DNA from: Acidulodesulfobacterium_A sp049965795
GTDB lineage: Bacteria; SZUA-79; Acidulodesulfobacterales; Acidulodesulfobacteraceae
Assembly: GCA_049965795.1 (NCBI GenBank)
Contig: JBMFVW010000014.1
Span: 1 to 44,221 of the forward strand
DNA: 44,221 bases
Direction: 5' to 3'
Shown: positions 27,127 to 35,407 of the stretch, piece after piece
Layout: every line of letters begins with the position of its first letter
Numbering within the stretch: position 1 is the stretch's first letter
Notes under the pieces: model-generated
Database searches by the model: none
Seen by the model: the letters and a program-made list of their open reading frames with translations, nothing else
What the model was told of the DNA's origin: nothing
Program-made: the position numbers and the translations under genes

Positions 27127-27402
27127 ATGCCTATCAGAGAATACAAATGCAAAGACTGCGGAAATTACATCGAGGTAATTCAGGGTATGAACGAAAAACC
27201 GCTTGAAAAATGCGAAAAATGCGGAGGAAAGTTAGAAAAACTGATTTCAAATTCAAGTTTCGTATTAAAAGGTTCAGGATGGTATAAAACAGACTATGCG
27301 AGTTCCGGAAGCTCAAGCAAATCAAAAAAATCGGCGGACGAAGGTAAATCCGCGTCTCCTGCACCTGCATGCAGCTGTTCCGGCGGAACCTGCGGACATT
27401 AA
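27127..27402 (+). CDS. FmdB-family zinc ribbon protein
   Basis: This 91-residue protein begins MPIREYKCKDCG and has a second CEKCGG knuckle, a four-cysteine zinc ribbon. GSGWYKTDYA marks the end of the FmdB-type domain. A serine/lysine-rich linker and a cysteine-rich tail (CSCSGGTCGH) follow and could bind an extra metal ion. The family is called regulatory by association with formamidase genes, but its biochemical role is unproved. A strong GGAGG site precedes the ATG. The HAD phosphatase gene follows after 19 bases. Confidence 0.88.
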   Translation: MPIREYKCKDCGNYIEVIQGMNEKPLEKCEKCGGKLEKLISNSSFVLKGSGWYKTDYASSGSSSKSKKSADEGKSASPAPACSCSGGTCGH

Positions 27403-27421
27403 AAATTGAAATTAGGATTGC

Positions 27422-28036
27422 ATGGATAAAATTACTACTTTATTTTTAGACATCGGTAATATTCTTCTTACAAACGGCTGGGATACCGCTTCAAGAAAAT
27501 TGGCTTCAAAAACCTTTAATCTTGATTATGAAGAGTTTGCGGAAAGACACGGGTATTTATCGTCTTTATACGAAGAAGGAAGAATAACTTTAAACGATTA
27601 TCTAGATAAAGCAATCTTTTACGACGAGAGGAATTTTTCAAAAGCCGACTTTAAAAATTTTATGTTCAGCCAGTCAAAGTCCATTCCTGAAATGATAGAG
27701 TTATTTAAAAACTTAAAATCTAAATATAAATTAAAAGTAGTCGCATTAAATAACGAAGGGCTTGAGCTTTCAAAATACAGAGTGGAAACGTTTAAATTAA
27801 ACGAGTTAATAGATTTTTTCGTAACTTCTTGTTTCGTCAAGATGAAGAAACCTGACGAAAATATATATAAGCTTGCAATGGATCTTGCTTACGTCACGAG
27901 CGACGAAAGTCTTTTTATAGACGACAGATATTTTAACGTCGAAACTGCCGCCAAATTGGGCATGAACGCATTTCAGCATAAAGATTATAATACGACCAAA
28001 GAAAAATTAGCAGTGTATGGTTTAAAAGCCGATTAA
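27422..28036 (+). CDS. HAD-superfamily hydrolase, YihX-like
   Basis: The 204-residue protein has motif I as FLDIGNIL. The second aspartate of DxD is replaced by Gly-Asn, as in the YihX-type sugar-phosphatase subgroup (DxGN). The conserved lysine is in KMKKPDENIY, and motif IV reads FIDDRYFNVE. The cap insert after motif I is helical, a class I feature. A sugar-1-phosphate substrate is plausible but unproved. The gene ends 26 bases before a strong intrinsic terminator, closing the FmdB-HAD transcript. Confidence 0.85.
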   Translation: MDKITTLFLDIGNILLTNGWDTASRKLASKTFNLDYEEFAERHGYLSSLYEEGRITLNDYLDKAIFYDERNFSKADFKNFMFSQSKSIPEMIELFKNLKSKYKLKVVALNNEGLELSKYRVETFKLNELIDFFVTSCFVKMKKPDENIYKLAMDLAYVTSDESLFIDDRYFNVETAAKLGMNAFQHKDYNTTKEKLAVYGLKAD

Positions 28037-28061
28037 ACTGATAATATTTTATTTTTATAAT

Positions 28062-28106
28062 AAAAAAACCTCTAAATCTTATATTGTAAGAATTAGAGGT
28101 TTTTTA
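28062..28106. terminator. Bidirectional intrinsic terminator
   Basis: AACCTCTAA and TTAGAGGTT form a 9-bp stem around a 17-base loop that can itself pair in part. An A-run precedes it and TTTTTT follows, so it can end transcripts from the HAD gene on the plus strand and from the OmpA-like gene on the minus strand. Confidence 0.85.
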
Positions 28107-28164
28107 TTTCTATTCTATTATATATTTTATATTAATATATTTTTGCTTTATTGCATTAATTAAA

Positions 28165-28815
28165 TTATTTAGAAACTATTGCAAAATGGTCTCTTCTGTT
28201 TATAGCATAGCATGATAAAGTATGAGCTGAGCAAAGCGGTTTCTCTTTCCCGAAGCTTATTGTTTTAAGTCTATTGCTGCTTATGCCTAATTTCTCTAAA
28301 TATGATTTTGCGATATTTGCCCTTCTCCAGCCAAGAGCCATATTATAAGCCTCCGAACCTCTTCTGTCGCAATTGCCCTGTATCTGAACGACGACGTTTT
28401 TATTGTGCTTTAAATATTCGGCGTCTCTATGTAAAATAGCAATATCTTTTGACGTTAGCATCGCAGAATTATAAGGAAAATGAATATCGTTATAATTTGC
28501 GGAAATATTATAAGTCGAAACTCTTTTTGCAATGGCCGGCTTTTTAACAATTGCAACTTTTTTAATTTTCTTTTTTACTGCAACCGGTATAACTTTTTTC
28601 ACTGTCGGTTTACTGGGAGCTATACAGCAGTTATAAGATGAACTGCAAGGAGTCGATAAATACGAAGTGCCGGCAAAGCTTCCGGAACCGCATGGCGTAT
28701 TCAAAGTATTGGAAGAAATAGCGTAAACGCTAGCGGGAAAAATAACTGCAAAAGCAATCATAAAAACTCGTACTATCAAGTTGGAAATTATCGTAATTTT
28801 AAAATTTTTTAACAT
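28165..28815 (-). CDS. OmpA/Pal-domain envelope protein
   Basis: The 216-residue precursor has an N-terminal signal sequence ending near FPASVYA. It continues with a cysteine- and serine-rich stretch, then a lysine-rich linker (VKKKIKKVAIVKK). The C-terminal OmpA domain shows VQIQGNCDRRGSEAYNMALGWRRA and the ISFGKEKPLC block, which in Pal proteins bind diaminopimelate of peptidoglycan. GNCDRRG corresponds to the Pal GHCDERG with His replaced by Asn. Three extra cysteine pairs are visible (for example CC at the centre of the N-part). No lipobox is evident. A GGAGG site and a consensus promoter precede it. Confidence 0.87.
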   Translation of the reverse strand: MLKNFKITIISNLIVRVFMIAFAVIFPASVYAISSNTLNTPCGSGSFAGTSYLSTPCSSSYNCCIAPSKPTVKKVIPVAVKKKIKKVAIVKKPAIAKRVSTYNISANYNDIHFPYNSAMLTSKDIAILHRDAEYLKHNKNVVVQIQGNCDRRGSEAYNMALGWRRANIAKSYLEKLGISSNRLKTISFGKEKPLCSAHTLSCYAINRRDHFAIVSK

Positions 28816-28900
28816 TTTTCCTCCTCTAGGATAAAAATTTAAATTTTATTTTATTATTGCATATAAATTATAAGCGTTTTTTATAAATTAACATATATTA

Positions 28901-28928
28901 ATTATACCTGCTATATTCTTAATGTCAA
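28901..28928 (-). promoter_or_regulatory. Consensus sigma-70 promoter of the OmpA-like gene
   Basis: The minus strand reads TTGACA (28928-28923), 16 bases, then TATAAT (28906-28901). Both boxes match the consensus exactly. The -10 box is 85 bases before the ATG. Confidence 0.8.
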
Positions 28929-28944
28929 GCGGTTACGACAACTC

Positions 28945-28984
28945 AAAATTGCCGATAGAAAAATTTAAAGTTCGATAAAATAAG
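28945..28984 (-). promoter_or_regulatory. Upstream element shared with gap, copy 2
   Basis: This 40-bp block matches 11804-11842. TTGCCGATAGAAA, TAAAGTTC and ATAAAATAAG (plus-strand reading) are conserved. Its distance to the -35 box, 20 bases, is the same as in the gap copy. It lies between the OmpA-like promoter and the end of the porin gene. Confidence 0.5.
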
Positions 28985-29027
28985 GCGATGATTAATAAAA
29001 ATTTGGGGACAATTAACCGTCGTAAAA

Positions 29028-30317
29028 TTAATTGCCGAAAGTATAAACCGCCGTGGCGTTTATAGTATCCTGGAAACTGTTTCCGTCGCCGTAAACTTTA
29101 TGGTTGGCTATCTGATTCTCAAATTCAAGTCTGAACTGTACGTTTTTAAGTATTTCTGACGGCGGCCTGTATCCCAAAGTAAACGTCGAGTCAAAATATC
29201 TATATGCTATACCAGGTACGCTTTCCTCCTCCCACATGCCCTGCGGATCGGAAACGGAAACTTCCCTGATAGTCTGCGAAAATCTGCCGAAATGCGATAT
29301 ATAATAATGATGCAGGTAAAACGCTATTCCTGAAAAGCGGGACTTATCGAAGGTGGAATCCGAAGTAGAAATAAGCGCGGAAGGATAAATATTTTGCGAA
29401 GAATTAAATTCGTCCGTATTTATGCCGGCATTGTATATTATGGATTTATTTATTCCTCCGTTTAAACCGACTTCGTAATCTAAAACAGCAGTCCAGTATT
29501 TTAAAAATTTATACTTTGCATCTATAAAATTATAAAAAAATTTGTTAAGATTATCCTGATAAAGATTGTTATCGTATATTACGAAATTTTCTGCTCCGTA
29601 AACTATTCCTTCATGCAGTTTTAAAAAATTAAAAGGTTTGTATGAAGCAATATATTCAAATGTCGGATATCTGTCTATTGGCGACACAGCATTATCCGTC
29701 ATAGCGGTGCCGAACACCATATTGAGGCTTTTCGTAAACGGGTATTTAAAAAATATTCCCGTAAGTTCGCCAGGCTCTATAGCAGTTATAGGCGAATATG
29801 TATTTTCCCACAATCTTGAAAGATTATACGATTCAAAGCCTATTAAATAATTTTTTTCTCCCAAATAAATTTTTAATCCGTTTCCTGCCGGAATTCCGAA
29901 AGAAACATAAAACTGTCTGAAGCCGTATAAAGGGCGGTTGTAAACGGATTCAGTGTAATAATCGTAATTTCCCGTATAAGGACCTACTGCCTGAATGTTT
30001 TCTCCCGTATCTAAAGATATTTTAAAGCCGATGCCGAAATTATTTCTTCCGTTTGAAAATGCATTTTTTGAAGCCGTTACGTCAAATTCGTTGACGGTAA
30101 AACCGTTTGCTTTATAATTATCTATATAGTTTCCGTTATAATTGCCTTGAGGATATTCCGTATCTGCCGTCGGATCTGCCAAATTATACGTATAGGACGA
30201 AGCAAAAGTGCCGAAAAGCTTTATCTGCGACAAAAAGGAGCCGCTCTTTGCATACGAATTAAAGGCGGAGGCGCAAAAAAATAAAATACAGGATAAGATT
30301 AAGACTATATTTTTCAT
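29028..30317 (-). CDS. Porin-like outer-membrane beta-barrel protein
   Basis: The 429-residue precursor starts with a clear signal peptide (MKNIVLILSCILFFCASAFNSYA). It is rich in alternating hydrophobic and aromatic residues throughout, as in carbohydrate or metal-specific outer-membrane barrels, and ends with a short strand (TINATAVYTFGN). I cannot assign a named porin family. It starts 20 bases downstream of the NRAMP-like gene on the same strand, so both are probably one transcript. An outer-membrane entry channel coupled to an inner-membrane metal transporter is a reasonable inference. Confidence 0.8.
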   Translation of the reverse strand: MKNIVLILSCILFFCASAFNSYAKSGSFLSQIKLFGTFASSYTYNLADPTADTEYPQGNYNGNYIDNYKANGFTVNEFDVTASKNAFSNGRNNFGIGFKISLDTGENIQAVGPYTGNYDYYTESVYNRPLYGFRQFYVSFGIPAGNGLKIYLGEKNYLIGFESYNLSRLWENTYSPITAIEPGELTGIFFKYPFTKSLNMVFGTAMTDNAVSPIDRYPTFEYIASYKPFNFLKLHEGIVYGAENFVIYDNNLYQDNLNKFFYNFIDAKYKFLKYWTAVLDYEVGLNGGINKSIIYNAGINTDEFNSSQNIYPSALISTSDSTFDKSRFSGIAFYLHHYYISHFGRFSQTIREVSVSDPQGMWEEESVPGIAYRYFDSTFTLGYRPPSEILKNVQFRLEFENQIANHKVYGDGNSFQDTINATAVYTFGN

Positions 30318-30337
30318 ATTGCTTTTACATTTATCAG

Positions 30338-31687
30338 TTATATATGCATATAATTTAACCAGTTTTGCGGAAGCGCGGTTATTATCCCCAGAATCACCAT
30401 AACTAAGCCGAGTACCCCGACGACAGCAATCGATTTTTTAGAATACGCATATTCTCCGAGTATTCTTTTACTCCCTGCAAGAGCTATTAAAAATCCCAGG
30501 ACTATCGGAAGAATAAACCCGTTAGCCGCCTCCACGTCAACCATAATAGTTACTAGAGGTATTCCGGGTATAAGCACTATCATTGCCGATATAAAAATCA
30601 ACGCTATATATATAAAATAAAAAAGTTTTGCTTCGCTAAAACGGTTATTTAAACTGTGTTTGTATCCCCATGTTTCACCTGCCGCCCAAGTAAACGCCAT
30701 AGAAACTACGAAAGCCGCCAAAAGGCTTGAACTGTAAAGACCGACGGCAAACAAAGCTCCTGCGTATTTTCCCGCTAAAGGTATTAAGGACTGACCGATA
30801 GCTTTTGCGGTTGACGGAACTATGTGTGCTTTATATAAGGTCGCCGCCGTCATAACTATAACCGCTATCATAAGAACCTGGGTCGCAATACTGCCTATCA
30901 GCGTATCGGTTTGCGCCAGTTTAACGTCTTTTTTGCACAAGTTTTTATCGACGGTAGCGCTTTGCTGGTAATAAATCATCCACGGCATTATAACGGCTCC
31001 TGCGTTTGCCGCTATAAGCCATATATAGTTTTTGCTGCCGAGCGGCTGAGAACCGAACAGTCCTTTAAAAACAAGCTGATGATAATCCGGATGCGCGAAA
31101 ATAGCCGCGGGTATGAATACAAACCCCGTAAGCGAAAAAATAAGGGCTATATTTTCCGCCCTGCGGTAGCTGCCGGTAAAAACTACGAACAAAAGTATTA
31201 AAAAACTTGCTCCTACGCTGAAAACTTTGGGTATCCCAAATATCTCTCCGCTTGCCGCTATACCCGAAAACTCCGTGATAAGAGCGGAAAAAACGACAAG
31301 AAAAAGCGTAACGGTCGCAAACGCGGCCCATTTGTTGCCGTAATATTCTTTTATAAGCTCGCCGTGGCCTTTCCTTGTAACGCATCCAAGCCTCGACGTC
31401 ATAGACTGTATCAGATATAAAATCGGTATAAGGAGTATCTGCAAAGGTATAAGCTTATATCCCCACTGTGCGCCGGAAACACCGGCAGTAGTAACCGAAC
31501 CTGCATCCATATCCGCTATCATAACGACGAATCCTGGTCCTAACACTTTTAAAAAATGAAGCCCTTTATATAGCGAACGCTTGTTAAATAAAGGAAATCT
31601 GCCTCTTAACCGCCTTCTCTGCCTTCTTTTTCCCGTATGCGCGTTTTCTTTCGTGTAATCGCTACCCTCGACAGCGGAATTTTTCAT
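30338..31687 (-). CDS. NRAMP-like divalent metal transporter with altered metal-site motifs
   Basis: This 449-residue membrane protein has about eleven helices after a basic N-terminus (KRRQRRRLRGR). Helix 1 carries GPGFVVMIADMDAGS where canonical NRAMPs have DPGN, so the metal aspartate is kept but Asn becomes Ser. Helix 6 reads AGAVIMPWM where MPH is usual; the metal-binding Met is kept. These changes place it outside the classic Mn/Fe group, perhaps with NRAMP-related magnesium or other metal transporters. A near-perfect Fur box lies 70 bases upstream, which argues for iron-linked control. The porin-like gene follows and fur is the next gene upstream. Confidence 0.85.
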   Translation of the reverse strand: MKNSAVEGSDYTKENAHTGKRRQRRRLRGRFPLFNKRSLYKGLHFLKVLGPGFVVMIADMDAGSVTTAGVSGAQWGYKLIPLQILLIPILYLIQSMTSRLGCVTRKGHGELIKEYYGNKWAAFATVTLFLVVFSALITEFSGIAASGEIFGIPKVFSVGASFLILLFVVFTGSYRRAENIALIFSLTGFVFIPAAIFAHPDYHQLVFKGLFGSQPLGSKNYIWLIAANAGAVIMPWMIYYQQSATVDKNLCKKDVKLAQTDTLIGSIATQVLMIAVIVMTAATLYKAHIVPSTAKAIGQSLIPLAGKYAGALFAVGLYSSSLLAAFVVSMAFTWAAGETWGYKHSLNNRFSEAKLFYFIYIALIFISAMIVLIPGIPLVTIMVDVEAANGFILPIVLGFLIALAGSKRILGEYAYSKKSIAVVGVLGLVMVILGIITALPQNWLNYMHI

Positions 31688-31756
31688 AAATATATGTATG
31701 TTGTTTAACGATTATATCTAATTTATTTTATTATTATTATTATATAGATATTAAAT

Positions 31757-31775
31757 GATAATAAAAATCATTATC
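31757..31775 (-). promoter_or_regulatory. Fur box upstream of the NRAMP-like gene
   Basis: GATAATAAAAATCATTATC matches the 19-bp Fur consensus GATAATGATAATCATTATC at 17 positions. It overlaps the place where the -35 box would lie for the TATAAT at 31744-31739 (minus strand), so bound Fur would block transcription of the NRAMP-porin pair. The fur gene itself ends 84 bases away. Confidence 0.75.
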
Positions 31776-31819
31776 GTTATAATACGAAAATAATTTTATG
31801 ATGTCAAGCATTTTTATTT

Positions 31820-31847
31820 AATTTGTGACGGTTGCAGAATTGAATTC
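31820..31847 (-). repeat. Dispersed repeat, copy 2, inside a hairpin downstream of fur
   Basis: On the minus strand it starts GAATTCAATTCTG and ends CCGTCACAAATT, as at 6261-6287. It overlaps a 12-bp-arm palindrome at 31830-31854 (arms GGTTGCAGAATT and AATTCTGTAACC with one G-T pair). No T-run follows, so it is not a standard terminator. Confidence 0.5.
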
Positions 31848-31858
31848 TGTAACCATAT

Positions 31859-32308
31859 TTAAGATTTTGATTTACAGCCGGCGCAAATTCCGTATATTTC
31901 CAATTTATGTTTTACGGGAGTAAAATTATTTTTTTTTGCAAGTTTTTCTTGTAATTTTTCTATCTTATCGTCGTTAACTTCGATAAGCCGTCCGCATTGC
32001 AAGCATACAAGATGGTCGTGATGCGTGTTTCCGTATTTTTGTTCGTATCTTGTTTTTTGCTTTCCTATTTTTATTTCTTCTGCTAAACTGCATTTACATA
32101 ATAAATTCAGGTTTCTTTGGACGGTAGCATATCCTATCTCGGGATATTTCTTTTTTACTATATTAAACAGTTCTTCGGAAGTGATATGCCTTCCCGCCGA
32201 AAAAAAAGCATCTACGATAACCTCTCTCTGTCTGGTATGCCTAAGGCCTTTCTCCTCAATGTATTTAATAAAAGTATTTTTAAATTCTTTTTTATTTATG
32301 TTGTCCAT
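31859..32308 (-). CDS. fur: Fur-family metalloregulator
   Basis: This 149-residue repressor has the winged helix around LRHTRQREVIVDAFF and YATVQRNLNLL. The regulatory metal site is HHDH at 96-99. Two CxxC pairs (Cys102/Cys105 and Cys142/Cys145) form the structural zinc site. Fur, Zur and PerR cannot be separated with certainty from sequence alone, but the E. coli-like Fur box 84 bases downstream, ahead of a metal transporter, favours Fur. It is divergent from the cobalamin riboswitch and NiCoT gene. Confidence 0.9.
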   Translation of the reverse strand: MDNINKKEFKNTFIKYIEEKGLRHTRQREVIVDAFFSAGRHITSEELFNIVKKKYPEIGYATVQRNLNLLCKCSLAEEIKIGKQKTRYEQKYGNTHHDHLVCLQCGRLIEVNDDKIEKLQEKLAKKNNFTPVKHKLEIYGICAGCKSKS

Positions 32309-32358
32309 AAGAATAAATTATAAAATTTTTAACCGATAAAAACAAATTCTTTTTCCTA

Positions 32359-32386
32359 TTGACTTAATAATTTTATCGGGTATATT
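32359..32386 (+). promoter_or_regulatory. Predicted promoter of the cobalamin riboswitch transcript
   Basis: TTGACT (32359-32364) and TATATT (32381-32386) are separated by 16 bases, about 45 bases ahead of the riboswitch. Confidence 0.6.
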
Positions 32387-32430
32387 ATATTATATATAAT
32401 ATTTTTATATTTAACTTTAAGCATTAAATC

Positions 32431-32652
32431 TTAAACTTAAAGGTGTAGGGAAACGGGTTAAAAGCCCGTGCTGTACCCGCAGCCGTAATAACCGGCGGTT
32501 ATTTTTACGAATTATTTTAACTATAGCCGCTAAGGATATCCTTTATGCCACTGGCTATTATATGCCGGGAAGGCGGATTATCCGCATGTTTAAGCCGGAA
32601 GACCTGCCTTTGAGATTAATTTAACTAATTTTAATTAATTAGCGGGAGGTCT
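32431..32652 (+). promoter_or_regulatory. Cobalamin riboswitch
   Basis: The conserved AdoCbl-aptamer blocks are present in order: GGTGTAGGGAAACGGG, GCTGTACCCGCAGCCG, TGCCACTG near 32547 and AGCCGGAAGACCTGCC at 32593-32608. The ribosome-binding site GGGAGGTCT (32644-32652) is complementary, except for one base, to AGACCTGCC in the last aptamer block. That suggests control of translation initiation. It precedes a nickel/cobalt transporter, a standard target: high vitamin B12 would shut off cobalt uptake. Confidence 0.93.
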
Positions 32653-32656
32653 AATT

Positions 32657-33685
32657 ATGTTTTTGCTCATTTCTAATTTTATCGCTTCTATCACTTTTAA
32701 ACAAAGAGTAATCCTTCTTTATTCTCTGTTAATTTCCTATTTATTTATTTCTACGGCTATTTTAATCGACAGGTCGCAGGTATTTCCCAAACTTTTAAGC
32801 CTCGGCGCGCTTGCTTTTTTCTTCGGCATAAAACATGCGCTCGACGCAGACCACATTGCTGCGATAGACAACACGACGAGAAAATTGATGAACGACGGAA
32901 AAAAACCGGTTGGCGTCGGATTTTTCTTTTCGGTCGGACATTCTTTATCAGTTTTCTTGCTTACTTTTATGACGGTTTCGTTAGGAGCATACGTTGTAAA
33001 ATCATATCCGGCTTTTTCAAAAATCAGCAACGTCATAGGTACCGGAGTATCCGCTCTTTTCCTGTATTTAATTGCAATTATGAATATCGCCATACTTTTA
33101 AGCATAATACGAATCGCAAAAAATTTTAAAAAATATAAGGATAAATCTTTAGAGGAAGAACTTTTAAAACGCGGCTTTATGTATAGATATTTTCACAGAA
33201 TAATGAAACTGATAACTTCCAGCTGGCAGATGCTTTTCGTCGGCATTCTTTTCGGATTGGGGTTCGACACGGGAACCGAAGTCGCAATACTTTCAATGTC
33301 GGCAATGTTTGCGCTTTCGGGACATCCTTTAGTAGATGTATTTATTTTACCGCTTATTTTTTCTGCAGGTATGATTTTTTTGGATTCTACAGACGGAGTA
33401 ATAATGCAATATGCTTACAGTTGGGCGTTTTTAAATCCTGTGCGCAAAATATTCTATAATATTTCAATTACAAGCATATCCGTGTTTTTAGCATTATGCA
33501 TAGGAACTTTGGAATGGCTTCAAGTCGTCGCAATGGAGCTAGACCTTCATTCTCCGGTCTGGAATTTTATACAGAATGTGTCGTTTTCTATGCTCGGCGG
33601 AATAATAGCCGCAACATTAATTATAGCATGGTTTGGGTCGCTTGCCGTTTATAAATTTGCTAAAATAGAAGAAAATCTTAGATAA
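32657..33685 (+). CDS. NiCoT-family nickel/cobalt permease
   Basis: This 342-residue inner-membrane permease has the family signature HALDADHIAAIDN starting at residue 60, in helix 2, and FFFSVGHSL and LGFDTGTE further on. About eight hydrophobic helices are visible. The family imports Ni2+ or Co2+. The cobalamin riboswitch immediately upstream points to cobalt as the physiological substrate. A GGGAGG site precedes the ATG. It converges on the kdpD gene 35 bases downstream. Confidence 0.95.
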   Translation: MFLLISNFIASITFKQRVILLYSLLISYLFISTAILIDRSQVFPKLLSLGALAFFFGIKHALDADHIAAIDNTTRKLMNDGKKPVGVGFFFSVGHSLSVFLLTFMTVSLGAYVVKSYPAFSKISNVIGTGVSALFLYLIAIMNIAILLSIIRIAKNFKKYKDKSLEEELLKRGFMYRYFHRIMKLITSSWQMLFVGILFGLGFDTGTEVAILSMSAMFALSGHPLVDVFILPLIFSAGMIFLDSTDGVIMQYAYSWAFLNPVRKIFYNISITSISVFLALCIGTLEWLQVVAMELDLHSPVWNFIQNVSFSMLGGIIAATLIIAWFGSLAVYKFAKIEENLR

Positions 33686-33720
33686 CATTTTATTAAGAAC
33701 TTTTTATCGAAATTTAAAAA

Positions 33721-34641
33721 TTAAATGCCGGCTGAGGTCGTCGGGATGACATGAAAAGAAACATTCGGCAAACTGTCTATCAGCCGGTTTACTATGCTCT
33801 TTTTTGGAAATATGCCAAAAATTTTCTTTTTTTCATTTGTGGCACCCAATACAAGATGAGAAATATTATTGTTTTTAACAAAATCTATGACGCCGGAAAC
33901 AATATCGTCTGCCCGAAAACTAAAAACTGATGCCCCTAAATTTTCCGCAACCGAAATATTTTTTGAAAATGAAATCTCTCTTAAAACTATAAGATTTTCG
34001 ATTTTAAAAAAATTATTTAAAGCTGCTTGAATTTTTTCTTTAGAATAAATTTTTCCAGAAGTAAGCCTTTTTATTAATTCTCCGGCAGGGATATCGACGT
34101 TTATAATCTCTGTTACATAATTTAAGATATAATCGGGGACTCTTTCGCTAACCTTTATTTCAAGTTCCGATTCCACTTTCTCGGCAATAGAATTAAGGTG
34201 AAATATATTTAAAGTCGTAAATACGCTAATGCCGTTTTTATAAATTTCTATTACGTCTTGGTATCTTTTTAAATTTTTTGAACCTGGAACATTATTATGC
34301 GCCAGCTCATCTATTAAAACAATAGAGGGTTTTCTCTTAATAACAGCCTCAACGTCCAGTTCTTCAAAAGTAGATCCTCTGTATTCAATTTTTTTTCGAG
34401 GGATAATTTCAAGATTTTTTATTTCAGCTTCCGTTTCTTTTCTTCCGTGATGTTCGACGTATCCTATAACTACGTCTATTCCGTGTTCAAGCAAATAATT
34501 TCCGTCCTCAAGCATCATAAAGGTTTTGCCCGACCCCGGAGCTGCTCCAAGATAAACACGGAAAACATTGGTTTCGCTCGAAGAATATTTTATCTTATTA
34601 AGTATCGAATCTGCCGACGGTCTGCTATATTCTATTTTCAA
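33721..34641 (-). CDS. Stand-alone KdpD N-terminal sensor (no histidine kinase)
   Basis: The 306-residue protein matches only the cytoplasmic N-terminal part of KdpD. The Walker A motif GAAPGSGKT is at 32-40, Walker B is IVLIDELAH, and the family block GYVEHHGRKET is present. A universal-stress-like domain follows (NNISHLVLGATNEKKKIFG). The membrane helices, GAF and kinase domains of full KdpD (about 900 residues) are absent; the stop is followed by the convergent NiCoT gene. The start is TTG with GAGGGTGG ahead of it. Similar short KdpD proteins occur in cyanobacteria and others. Here it stands beside a decayed kdp pump operon. Confidence 0.88.
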   Translation of the reverse strand: MKIEYSRPSADSILNKIKYSSSETNVFRVYLGAAPGSGKTFMMLEDGNYLLEHGIDVVIGYVEHHGRKETEAEIKNLEIIPRKKIEYRGSTFEELDVEAVIKRKPSIVLIDELAHNNVPGSKNLKRYQDVIEIYKNGISVFTTLNIFHLNSIAEKVESELEIKVSERVPDYILNYVTEIINVDIPAGELIKRLTSGKIYSKEKIQAALNNFFKIENLIVLREISFSKNISVAENLGASVFSFRADDIVSGVIDFVKNNNISHLVLGATNEKKKIFGIFPKKSIVNRLIDSLPNVSFHVIPTTSAGI

Positions 34642-34720
34642 TATTTACCACCCTCTATTTTTAAAATTTAATTAATAAAATGATTTTATAATAGTTTTGT
34701 TGCTTATAAATCTGTATAAA

Positions 34721-35407
34721 TTAAATTATATGCAAATATGTAATTATTACATCTATTATTTTTATACCTATAAACGGAACTATCAGTCCGCCGAGTCCGT
34801 AAATCAAAAGATTTTTAGTTAAAATAGAAGATGCTGCAGCAGGTTTATATTTAACCCCTTTTAATGCAAGCGGAATTAGAATTATTATTATAATAGCATT
34901 AAATATTACTGCAGAAAGTATAGCCGACTCGGGCGAAGAAAGCCCCATTATGTTTAAAGGCGCAAGCCAAGGAATAATAGGCGCAAACATAGCAGGTATT
35001 ATGGCAAAATATTTTGCAACGTCGTTTGCTATTGAAAAAGTAGTTAGCGACCCTCTGGTTATAAGAAGCTGTTTTCCTATCTCGACTATTTCTATTAGTT
35101 TTGTCGGATTCGAATCGAGGTCTATCATGTTGCCGGCTTCTTTTGCTGCCATAGTGCCTGTATTCATAGCAACGCCGACGTCTGCCTGAGCTAAAGCCGG
35201 AGCGTCGTTAGTGCCGTCGCCCGTCATAGCTACGAGTTTACCCATCGATTGTTCTTGTTTTATAAGAGCCATTTTTGTTTCCGGCGTTGCTTCTGATACA
35301 AAATCGTCGACCCCTGCTTCATCTGCAATAGCTTTTGCCGTCAACGGATTATCGCCGGTAATCATTACCGTCTTTAAAAGTATATTCGTTATTAAAAATA
35401 TGCGCAA
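34721..35407 (-). pseudogene. kdpB: KdpB C-terminal remnant
   Basis: About 220 residues match the end of the KdpB potassium pump ATPase: VMITGDNPLTAKAIADEAGVDDF, AMTGDGTNDAPALAQADVGVAM, then the last membrane helices. The whole N-terminal 450 residues, with the TGES loop and DKTGT phosphorylation site, are missing. The first residues (MRIFLITNILL) are out-of-frame kdpA sequence. The reading frame starts inside kdpA and the join lies near 35365. kdpC, expected next, is also absent, since kdpD follows after 79 bases. The protein cannot pump by itself. Confidence 0.88.

Noticed and set aside
31830..31854. Intrinsic terminator of fur
   Set aside because: The hairpin is good, but no T-run follows on the minus strand.
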